Assembly: GCA_964401995.1 (NCBI GenBank)
Contig: CAYOAP010000006.1
Span: 96,387 to 160,386, forward strand
Source: DATCBF01 sp964401995
Lineage (GTDB): Bacteria > Actinomycetota > Thermoleophilia > Solirubrobacterales > 70-9
Direction: 5' to 3'
Length of the DNA: 64,000 nucleotides
Shown: piece after piece, positions 19,217 through 27,271 of the stretch
Numbering within the stretch: position 1 is the first letter of the stretch
Layout of the letters: every line of letters begins with the position of its first letter
Notes under the pieces: generated by a model
Told to the model about the DNA's origin: nothing
Databases searched by the model: none
Seen by the model: the letters and a program-made list of their open reading frames with translations, nothing else
Translations under genes and position numbers: made by a program

Positions 19217-21751
19217 CTACGTAGCCAGAACGGCCTCTTCAACGGGCAAGTCAAGCTGCACTGCGACCGGGCTGTAGAGGTCGACGCCCTGCTCGGCGGT
19301 GCGCAGGGAGACGGCGAGGGAGTAGCGCACCGGCTGCTCGACGCGATCCTTGCGGCGGCTGTTCTTCCACCAGCCGCCGATCGGGTGCACGGCGAGAACG
19401 CCGGAATCGGCCAGCTCAGTGCCGGTACCCTCCCAGATGTCCTGGTGCAACGAGCCGAGGTTGCGCTGGTTGGGGCCGACTAGCCAGCGGTCGCTACCGC
19501 TCGAGGTCTTGCCCGTTCCCTCCTCTTCTAGCTGGGCATCGTCGTTCAGGCGCCGCAGGAACTGCTCGGTCGTCTCCGAGGGCGTTTTCAGCTCGAAGCG
19601 CAGTCCGTGGGACTGGTAGGCGTAGCGCCGGCGCCAGCCACGCCGCGAGGCGGCGGGCTCGATGAAGTAGGAGAGCGTCACCCGCAGCTCCGCGGTGGCG
19701 CCGCCCAGCTCGCGGAGCGCCTCGACCGGCCAGGGCAGCGCGTGCAAGCGGAAGCGCCGTGCCTTGTGCTCGGGCCCGTCAAAGGGGACGAACTCGTCCT
19801 GACTGACCATCGTGATCGCGTTTTTCCCCGAATAGAGAACTGCCTCCTCAGAGGGCACCCCCCAGCCGTAGCGACGAAGCAGAGCCAACCGGCCCTTTTT
19901 GCTCGGCGCTCCCTTGATCTCGGCCCGCATCGGATCGGTCCACTCGGCCGTGTGGGTGAGCAAGCCGCGGATCGACTCCGGCCAAAACTCTGGATAGCTC
20001 GCCTGCGCCAGCGCCGCGAGCCGCGCCGCCTGCGCGGTTGCGGCGCTGGTCGCGTTGACCGAGCCGAGCGCCAGATCGCTGCGCGCATCGGCGCTGCGTA
20101 GCGAGAGCAGCGGGTGGCGCTCGTGGAAGTCGACGGCCCCGTCGGTTAGGACATTGCCGCCCTCCATGCAGATGTCGGGCTTCAGCGGCCACTGGCGCTG
20201 GGCGAACATCACCGAGGTGCGGCTGTGGGGCGAAAGGCCACCCGCCTCGCCGAGTGCACTCCAGCCCTCGAAGGTCGGGTCGGTGGGGATATCGACCAGC
20301 TCGGTATGAGCGCCAACGGTCAGCGCGTTCCAAGCCTGGGCTGGGTCCTCGACCGGCGAGGTATCGCAGGTGTCGAGGTAGTCGGCCGCGTAGGCGCTGA
20401 CGTTGCCGGCAGAGACGACGAAGAGGCGCGAGGCACCTCCGTCGGGCTTCCCGAGAAGCGAAATACCCTCATCGGAAGCGGCGATGTCGACGCCGGCCGC
20501 CAACGCGTCGACAGAGGCCGACCACAGCGTCGGTTCGCCCAGATGGTCGGGGCGGGCGGTGACCGGCATGCAGAACACCCGCCGCCGCTCGACGCTCGCC
20601 TCCGGGGCCGCGACCGCCTGCGCGGTGACCAATCCGTAGGCCCGCGGGTCGTTGCCGTCCTCGGTGTCGGGCAGCATCTTCACCGACTCAAGGCGATGCC
20701 GGAGCGCCACCGCGCCGCTGCTGAGCAACGGGTCGTCGAGGTTGCCGAGCAACCCCAGTCCCGCCATCGGCGTGCCGTGATTCTGCTCGTCGGCGGTCGA
20801 GCCCGGGACCACCGTGTGCACGTCGGACTCCGCCAGCGAGCCGCGCAACAGCACGTGCGTGCGCCGCACGCCGCTGTCGAGATGACAGACGGCAGGCGCC
20901 GACTCCCCTGCTGGCCCGAGGCGCTTGGCCAGGTCCTCGCTCAGCTCGTCCTGCTCGTCGCGGTCGAGGTCGGCGATCGTCTGCACGAACTCAGGCCGGC
21001 GGATCTCGGCCAGCGGCACCGAGGTAAAGGGCAGCGCCTGCAGCTCGTCCCAGGTCGCGTAGATCCAGGCGACGGTGCGGTCGGGTAGGTGCAGCGCGCG
21101 CTCGACTAGGGTCGCGCCGCACGCCTCGGCGTAGGAGCCGAGCAGCGCCAACCCGCCGTCGGTACGCCGCAGCCACAGCTCCCACCAGTGGCGTCCGCCC
21201 TCGGGCGGAGCGCCAGCCGAGCGCCAGAGGTCGGCGGTGACCCCGGTGCGGATGCGGCTGATGTTGGCGACCAGAGCCCGGTTCTTCGGGTTGCCTTTCT
21301 CGGTCTTCTCCGCGAGGTATTTCTCGAAGATCTCGATGAAGCGCTGGCGAAATTCGTCGGAGACCCAGACCGTCGCTTGTTCAGGGGCCTCCTCCTCGGC
21401 ACCGGGCATGACGCTGAGTAGAAGCCATTTGGGCCGCGGCGCTTTCGTTTTACCGCCGCGGGTCAGCTGTTCGAGCGAGTCGAGCTTCAGCGGAAAGGCC
21501 GCGTCCGAGGCCTCAAGGACGACAACCGAGCCGAGCGCCCGCAGCTCCTCGCCGCCGAGCGCCTCCTCGTCGCGCAGCCTCCCGACCTCCTCGATCGTCG
21601 AGCCGAGCTGCTCGCGCATCGCCTCCCCGTGGGCACGGAACTCGACATCGCGGATCTTCGGGTCGCCGCCACCGCCCGCAGGGCTGTACTCGCGCCCTTT
21701 GACGCGGTCGCGCACGAGAAAATGAGGCCGACCCAGCTCGCCGTTTGCCAT
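19217..21751 (-). CDS. ietS: Subtilisin-like serine protease, IetS-type
   Basis: This is an 844-residue S8 family protease without a signal peptide, so it acts in the cytosol. The catalytic triad is visible: D292 in VCHLDSGVRRTHV, H325 in NHGTPMAGLG, and S569 in SVNATSAATAQAARLAA, where the usual GTSMATP is altered. A long N-terminal region (about 280 residues) and a C-terminal region flank the protease. It is preceded directly by an AAA ATPase gene (stop and start adjoin at 21751-21756). That pairing matches IetA/IetS, described as a toxin-antitoxin system stabilising the Agrobacterium plasmid pTiC58 and later as an anti-phage pair. In that pair the protease is the toxic partner. Start ATG at 21751; a GTG one codon upstream overlaps the ATPase stop. 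Confidence 0.85.
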   Translation of the reverse strand: MANGELGRPHFLVRDRVKGREYSPAGGGGDPKIRDVEFRAHGEAMREQLGSTIEEVGRLRDEEALGGEELRALGSVVVLEASDAAFPLKLDSLEQLTRGGKTKAPRPKWLLLSVMPGAEEEAPEQATVWVSDEFRQRFIEIFEKYLAEKTEKGNPKNRALVANISRIRTGVTADLWRSAGAPPEGGRHWWELWLRRTDGGLALLGSYAEACGATLVERALHLPDRTVAWIYATWDELQALPFTSVPLAEIRRPEFVQTIADLDRDEQDELSEDLAKRLGPAGESAPAVCHLDSGVRRTHVLLRGSLAESDVHTVVPGSTADEQNHGTPMAGLGLLGNLDDPLLSSGAVALRHRLESVKMLPDTEDGNDPRAYGLVTAQAVAAPEASVERRRVFCMPVTARPDHLGEPTLWSASVDALAAGVDIAASDEGISLLGKPDGGASRLFVVSAGNVSAYAADYLDTCDTSPVEDPAQAWNALTVGAHTELVDIPTDPTFEGWSALGEAGGLSPHSRTSVMFAQRQWPLKPDICMEGGNVLTDGAVDFHERHPLLSLRSADARSDLALGSVNATSAATAQAARLAALAQASYPEFWPESIRGLLTHTAEWTDPMRAEIKGAPSKKGRLALLRRYGWGVPSEEAVLYSGKNAITMVSQDEFVPFDGPEHKARRFRLHALPWPVEALRELGGATAELRVTLSYFIEPAASRRGWRRRYAYQSHGLRFELKTPSETTEQFLRRLNDDAQLEEEGTGKTSSGSDRWLVGPNQRNLGSLHQDIWEGTGTELADSGVLAVHPIGGWWKNSRRKDRVEQPVRYSLAVSLRTAEQGVDLYSPVAVQLDLPVEEAVLAT

Positions 21752-21753
21752 CA

Positions 21754-22740
21754 CTAGCCGCGCTTGGTGGCGCCGCGGCGCGCCCGCAGCGCGGCATCGA
21801 GCTCATCGGCATCGACCTGGTCGGAGCCGCGAATCAGCGCGCCTTTGGCTGCCGACTCGGCAACCTTGACTAACTCGGCGTGGGAGAGGCCCTTGAGCTG
21901 CTTCGCCAAGGGCGAGCTGCTCAAGCCCAGCCCCTTGCCCATCGGCCCGAGCCGCGAGCGCAACACCTCTCGGCCTTCGGCGGCGCTCGGCAGTTTGTAG
22001 TGGATGACCATGTCGAAGCGACGGAAGAGGGCGCGGTCGAGGATCGAGCGGTGGTTGGTGGCGGCGACCACGACGCTGTCGGATCCCGCCTGGTCGAGAA
22101 AGACGAGGAAGGAGTTGAGGATCCGCCGCGCCTCGCCTACGTCGTTGCCGGTGCGCTCGGCGCCGAGCGCGTCGAACTCGTCGAAGAGGTAGACGGCGCG
22201 CTGCTCACGGACCGCGTCGAAGAGGAGGCGCAGTTTGCTACCCGTTTCGCCGAGGAACTTACTCAGCACGCTGTCAAGCCGAACAGTAAGTAGAGGTAGG
22301 GAGAGCTCGTGAGCCAGGACGGCGGCAGTCATCGTCTTGCCGGTCCCCGGCGGCCCCTCCAGCAGAATCCGGTGAACCGGGTCGAAGCCGCGCTCGGCCA
22401 GCACCCGGCGCTGACGCTGCTCGGCGAGGATCTCGCCGATCTGCGCCGCCAGCTCCTCAGAGGCAACCATGTCGTCAATCCCGACCTCGGGATAGCCGGC
22501 GCTGACCAGCTCCGAGAGCTCGCCGCGTGGCCGTGCGATCGGGGTCACGCCCGAGGTCTCGCGCGCGACCGGCTGCTCGCGCGCGGCGTCGATCATCGCC
22601 TTCAGCTCACCCGCCAGCCGGTTGTGCCCCCGCCGCGCCTCCTGTGCGGCGATCTGGGCAGCCACGGCGTAGAAGGAGGCGTCATCGCCAGAGGCATGGC
22701 TATTGAGCAGAGCCTTTATGTGGTCACCGGAACCAGCCAT
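21754..22740 (-). CDS. ietA: AAA ATPase, IetA-type partner of the subtilase
   Basis: This 328-residue AAA+ ATPase is the probable regulator or antitoxin of the adjoining protease. Walker A is EGPPGTGKTMTAA with K135, Walker B is VYLFDEFDALG (D187, E188), sensor 1 is VAATNH near 224-229, and the arginine finger region is ALFRRFDMVIHY. The first 110 residues are helical with no clear family. A C-terminal helical lid (LSHAELVKVAESAAKGALIR) follows. The gene order ATPase-protease and the direct adjoining match IetAS operons. It lies inside the first segment bounded by tRNA-Met fragments, consistent with acquisition as cargo. Confidence 0.85.
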   Translation of the reverse strand: MAGSGDHIKALLNSHASGDDASFYAVAAQIAAQEARRGHNRLAGELKAMIDAAREQPVARETSGVTPIARPRGELSELVSAGYPEVGIDDMVASEELAAQIGEILAEQRQRRVLAERGFDPVHRILLEGPPGTGKTMTAAVLAHELSLPLLTVRLDSVLSKFLGETGSKLRLLFDAVREQRAVYLFDEFDALGAERTGNDVGEARRILNSFLVFLDQAGSDSVVVAATNHRSILDRALFRRFDMVIHYKLPSAAEGREVLRSRLGPMGKGLGLSSSPLAKQLKGLSHAELVKVAESAAKGALIRGSDQVDADELDAALRARRGATKRG

Positions 22741-23101
22741 TTCTTGATCATCCCAAAGGAATCAGTCATTGCCGAATAGCCTTTCCCCATGGTCCGATGC
22801 TGCCGGGAGCCTGCCCGCGAGTCGCGTGGTTAGTTCGATCCAAGCGAGAGGGCCGGATCTTGCTGGGCCGCGGTCGCGGTCGGCCGAGTCCTCGGTGCCG
22901 CCGCGGGCCTACAAGAGACCGAGCGGCTGCGCGAGGTGCTGGGCGACCGCCAAGGGCGATACTCATCGCGCTTTCCGGTCCTTTCTCTTCCGGCGCGGAA
23001 ATGGACCCGGCGGTGGACCGAACCCAGGACTTCCAGTAGAACGGAGCGCGTCCGGCGGAACGGATGGCGGCTCCAGAACGCGGGGTGCGCTCGTCTTGCG
23101 C
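22741..23101. other. Intergenic stretch without a recognisable gene
   Basis: About 360 bp upstream of the ATPase gene contain no supportable reading frame on either strand. Short frames exist, but none has a start signal or coherent composition. The 3' end merges into the tRNA-Met fragment. A promoter for the ATPase-protease pair must lie here, but no consensus elements stand out. Confidence 0.5.
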
Positions 23102-23144
23102 GAATCATAATCCGCGTGGGGTTCAAATCCCACCCTCCGGCATC
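23102..23144 (+). repeat. Partial tRNA-Met 3' half, att-like copy 2
   Basis: This copy keeps the anticodon loop (GAATCATAATCCGCGTG), a complete but different T-arm (GTGGG/TTCAAAT/CCCAC) and the acceptor end CTCCGGCATC. The 5' half of a tRNA is missing. Similarity to the parental locus continues past the tRNA end (TGTAGAGCC at 23150-23158, like TGTAGAGCC after the intact gene). It is probably the far junction of the segment carrying the IetAS-like pair, derived from a related tRNA. Confidence 0.7.
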
Positions 23145-23287
23145 GCATTGTAGAGCCGAATCGGCAGTCTAGAGCGATCGACTCGGGGTTCGGAAGCAAG
23201 GGGATATCGTCGACCTGTGCGCGCTGGAACCCGTCAGCCGAACTTGGCTCTGCAGAGTGCCACCCGCCCGCTCTCGGGCTTCAGACC

Positions 23288-24526
23288 TCAGTCCCAGGGG
23301 AACTCAATGTTCAGCAGGACATCGCTGATCCGCTCATCGAATGGGCGCGGCTCTACCTCGATCAGTTCTCCGAGCTTCTTCAGCTGCTCATTCGCCATGA
23401 GGCTCTTCTTGAGATCGTCGATGAGCTCGCTCGCCTGCCCGAACGCTCGTTCCACCGCGTCATAGTCGAGAAGCTCTCCCTCATGGACGGCTCGGTTGCG
23501 AAGCATGTAGCCATCGCCGAACCATGCGCCCCAGGGACCACCGGGATCCTCGATGTCGATTTCCCGCCCGAGCAGCTCTGGGAGATATCGCTTCACCTTC
23601 TGCTTCAGCGATGCTTGATTCGCCTTCCACGCGACCTTTTCCGGCACGCCGATCATCGCGTGCCCGTAGTAAAGGACGAACCTGATCAACAGCTCGACCG
23701 CAGTGTTCAGGTCGACGAGGGCGCGCGTGTGATCGCCGACCAGCCGCTCGCCCTCCGCCGCGTGGATGAAGCGGAAGACCTGGAGGAATGGTTGCCCTCC
23801 GTCTTTCTCGCCCCCGTGGTAGCCGATCGCCTCACGCGCGATGCTGCCGTCGTCCTCGAGGTCGCCCGCCAGTACCGGATAGCCGTCGTGGATCTCGGCG
23901 ACGAAGGCGATCATCTCTCGCTGTTCCTCCGGCAGCGTCCCCGTATTGTCGACCAGGACCGCGACTTCGGGCGGCACGTCGGCCAAGGTGAGCGCACCGA
24001 TCTCCCAGCGGCCAGCGACGAACCCGAGCGGCTCCAGCAGCGCGTTCAGGTGAACGAGACCGTCGAACATGATGCGGTGAAGGGCGCCGACGGTCAGCTC
24101 GCGGCCGGGCGGATGCGCACTCTGCGGTACGAACCGTGTCAGGGCGACCACCGACTTGACCACCTCGATCGTCGCCCGCCCAGGCTCTGGCTCGGCGCCT
24201 GGGCGGTTGGGCGTTTCGGGCGGGATCAGGCCCTGCATCCCCCAATCGTCGAAGGCCGCTTCGACCCGGGACAGGGGCGCAGGCTCGGGCTCCGTCAGAT
24301 GGCGCGCAATCATCGACGTATGGGGCACCGAGCCCGCCGGGATCGCCTCAACCTCGATACCACCGAGCAGCACGGCCACATCGGTGTCGGTCCAGCCACT
24401 CCATTCCTCGTCGCGGTCGACGTAGGAGATGTGCATCGTTCCTGACTGCACCGGCAACGCACGGGTAAGTTCAAGGAAGAAGTTGAAGATGGTGACCGGC
24501 GCGCGGGAATCGGTGTCATCGGTCAT
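23288..24526 (-). CDS. Hypothetical protein with C-terminal HEPN-like domain
   Basis: This 412-residue soluble protein matches no named family that I recognise. Residues 1-230 are mixed alpha/beta with conserved-looking GALHRIMFDGLVHLNALL. The last 150 residues are helical and contain DLNTAVELLIRFVLYYG followed by MLRNRAVHEGELLDYDAVER. R343-N-x3-H348 is the RNxxxH signature of HEPN ribonuclease domains, as in ApeA-like proteins. HEPN proteins usually cleave RNA in phage defence, toxin or stress systems. The gene is alone between two tRNA-Met fragments, which supports a mobile, defence-type role. The HEPN call is by motif and helix pattern only. Confidence 0.7.
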   Translation of the reverse strand: MTDDTDSRAPVTIFNFFLELTRALPVQSGTMHISYVDRDEEWSGWTDTDVAVLLGGIEVEAIPAGSVPHTSMIARHLTEPEPAPLSRVEAAFDDWGMQGLIPPETPNRPGAEPEPGRATIEVVKSVVALTRFVPQSAHPPGRELTVGALHRIMFDGLVHLNALLEPLGFVAGRWEIGALTLADVPPEVAVLVDNTGTLPEEQREMIAFVAEIHDGYPVLAGDLEDDGSIAREAIGYHGGEKDGGQPFLQVFRFIHAAEGERLVGDHTRALVDLNTAVELLIRFVLYYGHAMIGVPEKVAWKANQASLKQKVKRYLPELLGREIDIEDPGGPWGAWFGDGYMLRNRAVHEGELLDYDAVERAFGQASELIDDLKKSLMANEQLKKLGELIEVEPRPFDERISDVLLNIEFPWD

Positions 24527-24540
24527 CGACTGAGCAATCG

Positions 24541-24621
24541 GTGCGGTTCTTCGTCTTCAAGGACGGCGACGGTTGGCGGATACAGCCCGGCAATAACTTC
24601 ATCGTCGGGGTGGCGACGTAG
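24541..24621 (+). pseudogene. Possible short remnant, 26 codons
   Basis: A GTG-started frame encodes MRFFVFKDGDGWRIQPGNN and a few more residues to a TAG. The FxVFKDGDGW pattern recalls the first strand pair of YegP/DUF1508-like small proteins, but the rest of such a domain is missing. It lies between the HEPN-like gene (divergent) and a tRNA-Met fragment. It is probably a relic or chance. Confidence 0.15.
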
Positions 24622-24752
24622 AAGTTTTTTGTGGCCATGCTGCCGCGCACGCTACCGACTGCCAGAGCCACTGACACTTGGAAGGACGCCTCCCCGGTCC
24701 GACCCTTTAACTCGGCCTTCGTCAGCTATCCCCAAGCGACGAAACGGCGAAG

Positions 24753-24796
24753 ATCATAATCCGCGTGTCGGGGGTTCGAGTCCCTCCTCCGGCATC
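24753..24796 (+). repeat. Partial tRNA-Met 3' half, att-like copy 3 (exact)
   Basis: This is identical over 44 bp to 18164-18207, from the anticodon loop to the base pair after the acceptor stem. The preceding sequence has no tRNA character, so it is a fragment, not a gene. It bounds the segment with the HEPN-like gene on one side and the one with the aminotransferase on the other. Confidence 0.85.
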
Positions 24797-24859
24797 AGAT
24801 CGAGAAAATCTGGCACGTAATCCTCGTCGACGCGCCAATCGCGAGGTAGGCTGGACGGC

Positions 24860-26233
24860 ATGGCGATGGCCGACCTGACCGGCATCGATTTGGATCGCGT
24901 GCGAGCGCTTGAAGAGTCGGAGAACGCGCGTTTTATTGCCGAGCGGCCGCGGTCGATGGAGTTGGGGGAACGCGGTCGGCGGTCGATGCCTCGGGGCGTG
25001 CCGATGGCCTGGATGGACGACCTCTATGACCACCCGCCGGTCTGGGTGGCACATGGTGAGGGGTCGACCTTCACCGACGTCGACGGTCATGCCTACGTCG
25101 ACATGTACGTGGCCGACATGAGCGCCTTCTGCGGCCACGCGCCCCGGGCGGTGGTCGAGGCGGTCGCTGAGCGGGTGGGGCTTGGCAACCAGTTTCTGCT
25201 TCCCGGCGAGGACGCGATCTCCGTCGCCGAGCATCTGGCCAGCCGCTACCGAATGCCCAAGTGGCAGTTCACCCTGTCAGGCACGCAGGCCAACACGGAG
25301 GTGATCCGCATCGCGCGGGCGCTGACCGGCCGCGATGTCGTGCTGGTCTTCGACGGCAAGTACCACGGGGAGGGCGACTCGACTCTGGTGATCGAGGAGG
25401 ACGGCCGGGTCGTGCCCGAGCATCCCGGCCTGCCGCCATGGGTCGCCGACGGCGCCCGCATCGTCCAGTTCAACGACGTCCCCGCCCTCGAAGCCGCGCT
25501 CGCCCCGGGCGACGTGGCCCTGGTGCTGGCCGAGCCCGCGATGACCAACGCCGGCTTCATCCTCCCCCGCCCGGGATACCACGAGGCGCTGCGGCGGGCG
25601 ACCCGGGAGGCCGGGACGCTGCTGGCACTGGACGAAGTGCACACGCTGGTCTGCGCCCACGGCGGCCTGGCCGGGGAGTGGGGGCTGGCGCCGGACTTCC
25701 TCGTGCTCGGCAAGTCGATCGCCGCCGGCGTTCCGCTCGCCGCCTACGGGATGCGCGAGGAGATCGCCGCGACGATCGCGCCACCCGAGGAGGCGCGCGT
25801 CGTCTCCGGGGCATTCGTCGACGAGCTGCCGACCGGCGGCACCCTGTTCGCCAACGCGCTCTCGATGGCGGCCGGCCGCGCCGCCCTGCTCGACGTCCTC
25901 ACCCCGGACGCCTTCGCCCACGCCGCGACCCTGGGCGAGCGCCTGGCCGCCGGGCTGCGCGAGGCGATAGCGGCAGCCGGCCTGAGCTGGAGCGTGGTCC
26001 AGCACGGCGCACACGCCGCCTACTTCTTCGTCCCCGAGCCGCCGGCCGACGGCGCCGCCTCGCGCGCCGCCGACGATCCCTCACTGCGGGCTCTGATCCG
26101 CGTCTACATGGCGAACCGCGGCGTCTGGGAGTCGGGTTGGTGGCTCGGCCCCACGGTCTCGGTCGCACACGACGCCGCGGACGTCGATCGTTACATCGGC
26201 CTGTTCGGGGAGTTCCTCGGCGCGGTGACGTGA
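24860..26233 (+). CDS. Class III aminotransferase, glutamate-1-semialdehyde aminomutase-like
   Basis: This 457-residue PLP enzyme resembles HemL. Visible features are the N-terminal VAHGEGSTFTDVDGHAYVDM, the cofactor-binding LSGTQANTEVIRIARALTG, the DEVHTL aspartate motif, and the Schiff-base lysine K285 in LVLGKSIAAGVPLAAYG. The GSA-aminomutase hallmark FDGKYHGEGDSTLV is present in variant form. It is not a typical hemL: N-terminal region and C-terminus (VWESGWWLGPTVSVAHDAAD) diverge, and no haem genes are near. Transamination of an unknown amino acid or aldehyde is likely. It lies between tRNA-Met fragments, though its GC matches the chromosome. The ATG at 24860 is used; an ATG two codons later is equally possible. 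Confidence 0.85.
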   Translation: MAMADLTGIDLDRVRALEESENARFIAERPRSMELGERGRRSMPRGVPMAWMDDLYDHPPVWVAHGEGSTFTDVDGHAYVDMYVADMSAFCGHAPRAVVEAVAERVGLGNQFLLPGEDAISVAEHLASRYRMPKWQFTLSGTQANTEVIRIARALTGRDVVLVFDGKYHGEGDSTLVIEEDGRVVPEHPGLPPWVADGARIVQFNDVPALEAALAPGDVALVLAEPAMTNAGFILPRPGYHEALRRATREAGTLLALDEVHTLVCAHGGLAGEWGLAPDFLVLGKSIAAGVPLAAYGMREEIAATIAPPEEARVVSGAFVDELPTGGTLFANALSMAAGRAALLDVLTPDAFAHAATLGERLAAGLREAIAAAGLSWSVVQHGAHAAYFFVPEPPADGAASRAADDPSLRALIRVYMANRGVWESGWWLGPTVSVAHDAADVDRYIGLFGEFLGAVT

Positions 26234-26263
26234 GCGAAGCCGATGCTTCTGTTGTTGCCGCCG

Positions 26264-26305
26264 TCATAATCCGCGCGGCGGGGGTTGAGTCCCTCCTCCG
26301 CTATC
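26264..26305 (+). repeat. Degenerate tRNA-Met 3' half, att-like copy 4
   Basis: TCATAATCCGCGCGGCGGGG is followed by TTGAGTCCCTCCTCCGCTATC. Compared with the parental copy it has several substitutions and one missing base in the T-loop, so it is older or decayed. It starts 30 bp after the aminotransferase stop and would be the outer boundary of the accessory array. Confidence 0.65.
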
Positions 26306-26380
26306 GATAAACGCGCGTCGCGACATCACTTGGTGGGGATTTTGGACGGTGATGTCCGGCTCTAGACGGGGAGGTATCGA

Positions 26381-27271
26381 GTGCGACGTGTGGCTTGTTC
26401 GGTCTTTGTCCTGGCGCTGCTTGGAAGCGCGGCCATCGGCATCTCCAGCGCCCAGGCGGAAGGTGAGTTCTCTACTTTCGTCAGCTGTAACTCGACCAGC
26501 AGGGCAGTGCCGTCGCACCGCTGCTTCCAGGGCGAAACACCGGGGGCCTTCTTCGAAAGCTCGACCGACGTCGAATATGAAGTCTGCGTGTCTTTCCCGA
26601 CCGGCCGGCAGGCTTGCCGCCCGCACCAGGACGCACGCGCCGAACGGCTCTACGTGAACACGATCACGAGCGAAATTCTGGGGACCCATGAAGTCGTCTG
26701 GAAGGTCGAAGGTGTAGAGGTCGGCGCCTGGTCGTTTCGGCTGACGAGGACGCCCCGGCTGACCTCGTCGACGGCAAGCAGGCACTTCAAAGCGAACATC
26801 TTCGGGCAGTTCCCCACCGCCGTCTTCCCTGCGGCGGAGGGAAAGCCCTGTCCCGAAGTCTTCGGCGAAGGGAGCGATCAGTTCTCGCTCTGCTTTGCGG
26901 AGTACAGGACCGGCAAGACCTGGCATTTCCAGGGAGCATCGGCGAAGCTCGAAGCAGGCGAAGTTGCCTTCTCCTATCCACGGCACTCCACCTGGCAGCG
27001 CAAGTGGCGTCGTTGCAGGCTCCCCCGCCGAGTGCCAGGCAAGCTGCTCAGCAACGACAACTGTGGCTATGGTCGCCCGGAGAGCGACGTCTATCTCGTC
27101 GATGACGAGTTGGTCGCCGACATCCGCCTACATCGAGCGCTGCAGCCGATCGGTTGGCAGTTCGTCGACAGCATCGGCTTCGACAGCCTCGGCCGCTACA
27201 CAGGCAAGAAGCGGGGAGGGAGCTACATCTTCACGAACGCCGTCGGCGATTCGTTCAGGTACAAGCCGTAG
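26381..27271 (+). CDS. Secreted cysteine-containing protein of unknown function
   Basis: This is a 296-residue exported protein. The GTG at 26381 follows a good ribosome binding site (GGGGAGG at 26369-26375) and starts a signal peptide ending SSAQA at about residue 26. The mature part has several scattered cysteines (VSCNSTS, HRCFQGE, YEVCVSF, QACRPH, GKPCPEV, SLCFAE, RRCRLP, NDNCGYG), suggesting disulfide bonds outside the cell. There is a basic patch WQRKWRRCRLPRRVPG. No family is recognised. It is the first gene past the tRNA-Met array. Confidence 0.75.
   Translation: MRRVACSVFVLALLGSAAIGISSAQAEGEFSTFVSCNSTSRAVPSHRCFQGETPGAFFESSTDVEYEVCVSFPTGRQACRPHQDARAERLYVNTITSEILGTHEVVWKVEGVEVGAWSFRLTRTPRLTSSTASRHFKANIFGQFPTAVFPAAEGKPCPEVFGEGSDQFSLCFAEYRTGKTWHFQGASAKLEAGEVAFSYPRHSTWQRKWRRCRLPRRVPGKLLSNDNCGYGRPESDVYLVDDELVADIRLHRALQPIGWQFVDSIGFDSLGRYTGKKRGGSYIFTNAVGDSFRYKP

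Noticed and set aside
23102..23144. A second complete tRNA
   Set aside because: Only the anticodon loop, T-arm and acceptor 3' strand are present. No D-arm or acceptor 5' strand precedes it. The same holds for 24753-24796 and 26264-26305.
22766..23199. Several overlapping short frames on both strands near the second tRNA fragment
   Set aside because: None has a ribosome binding site, a recognisable motif or consistent composition; they cancel each other by overlap.
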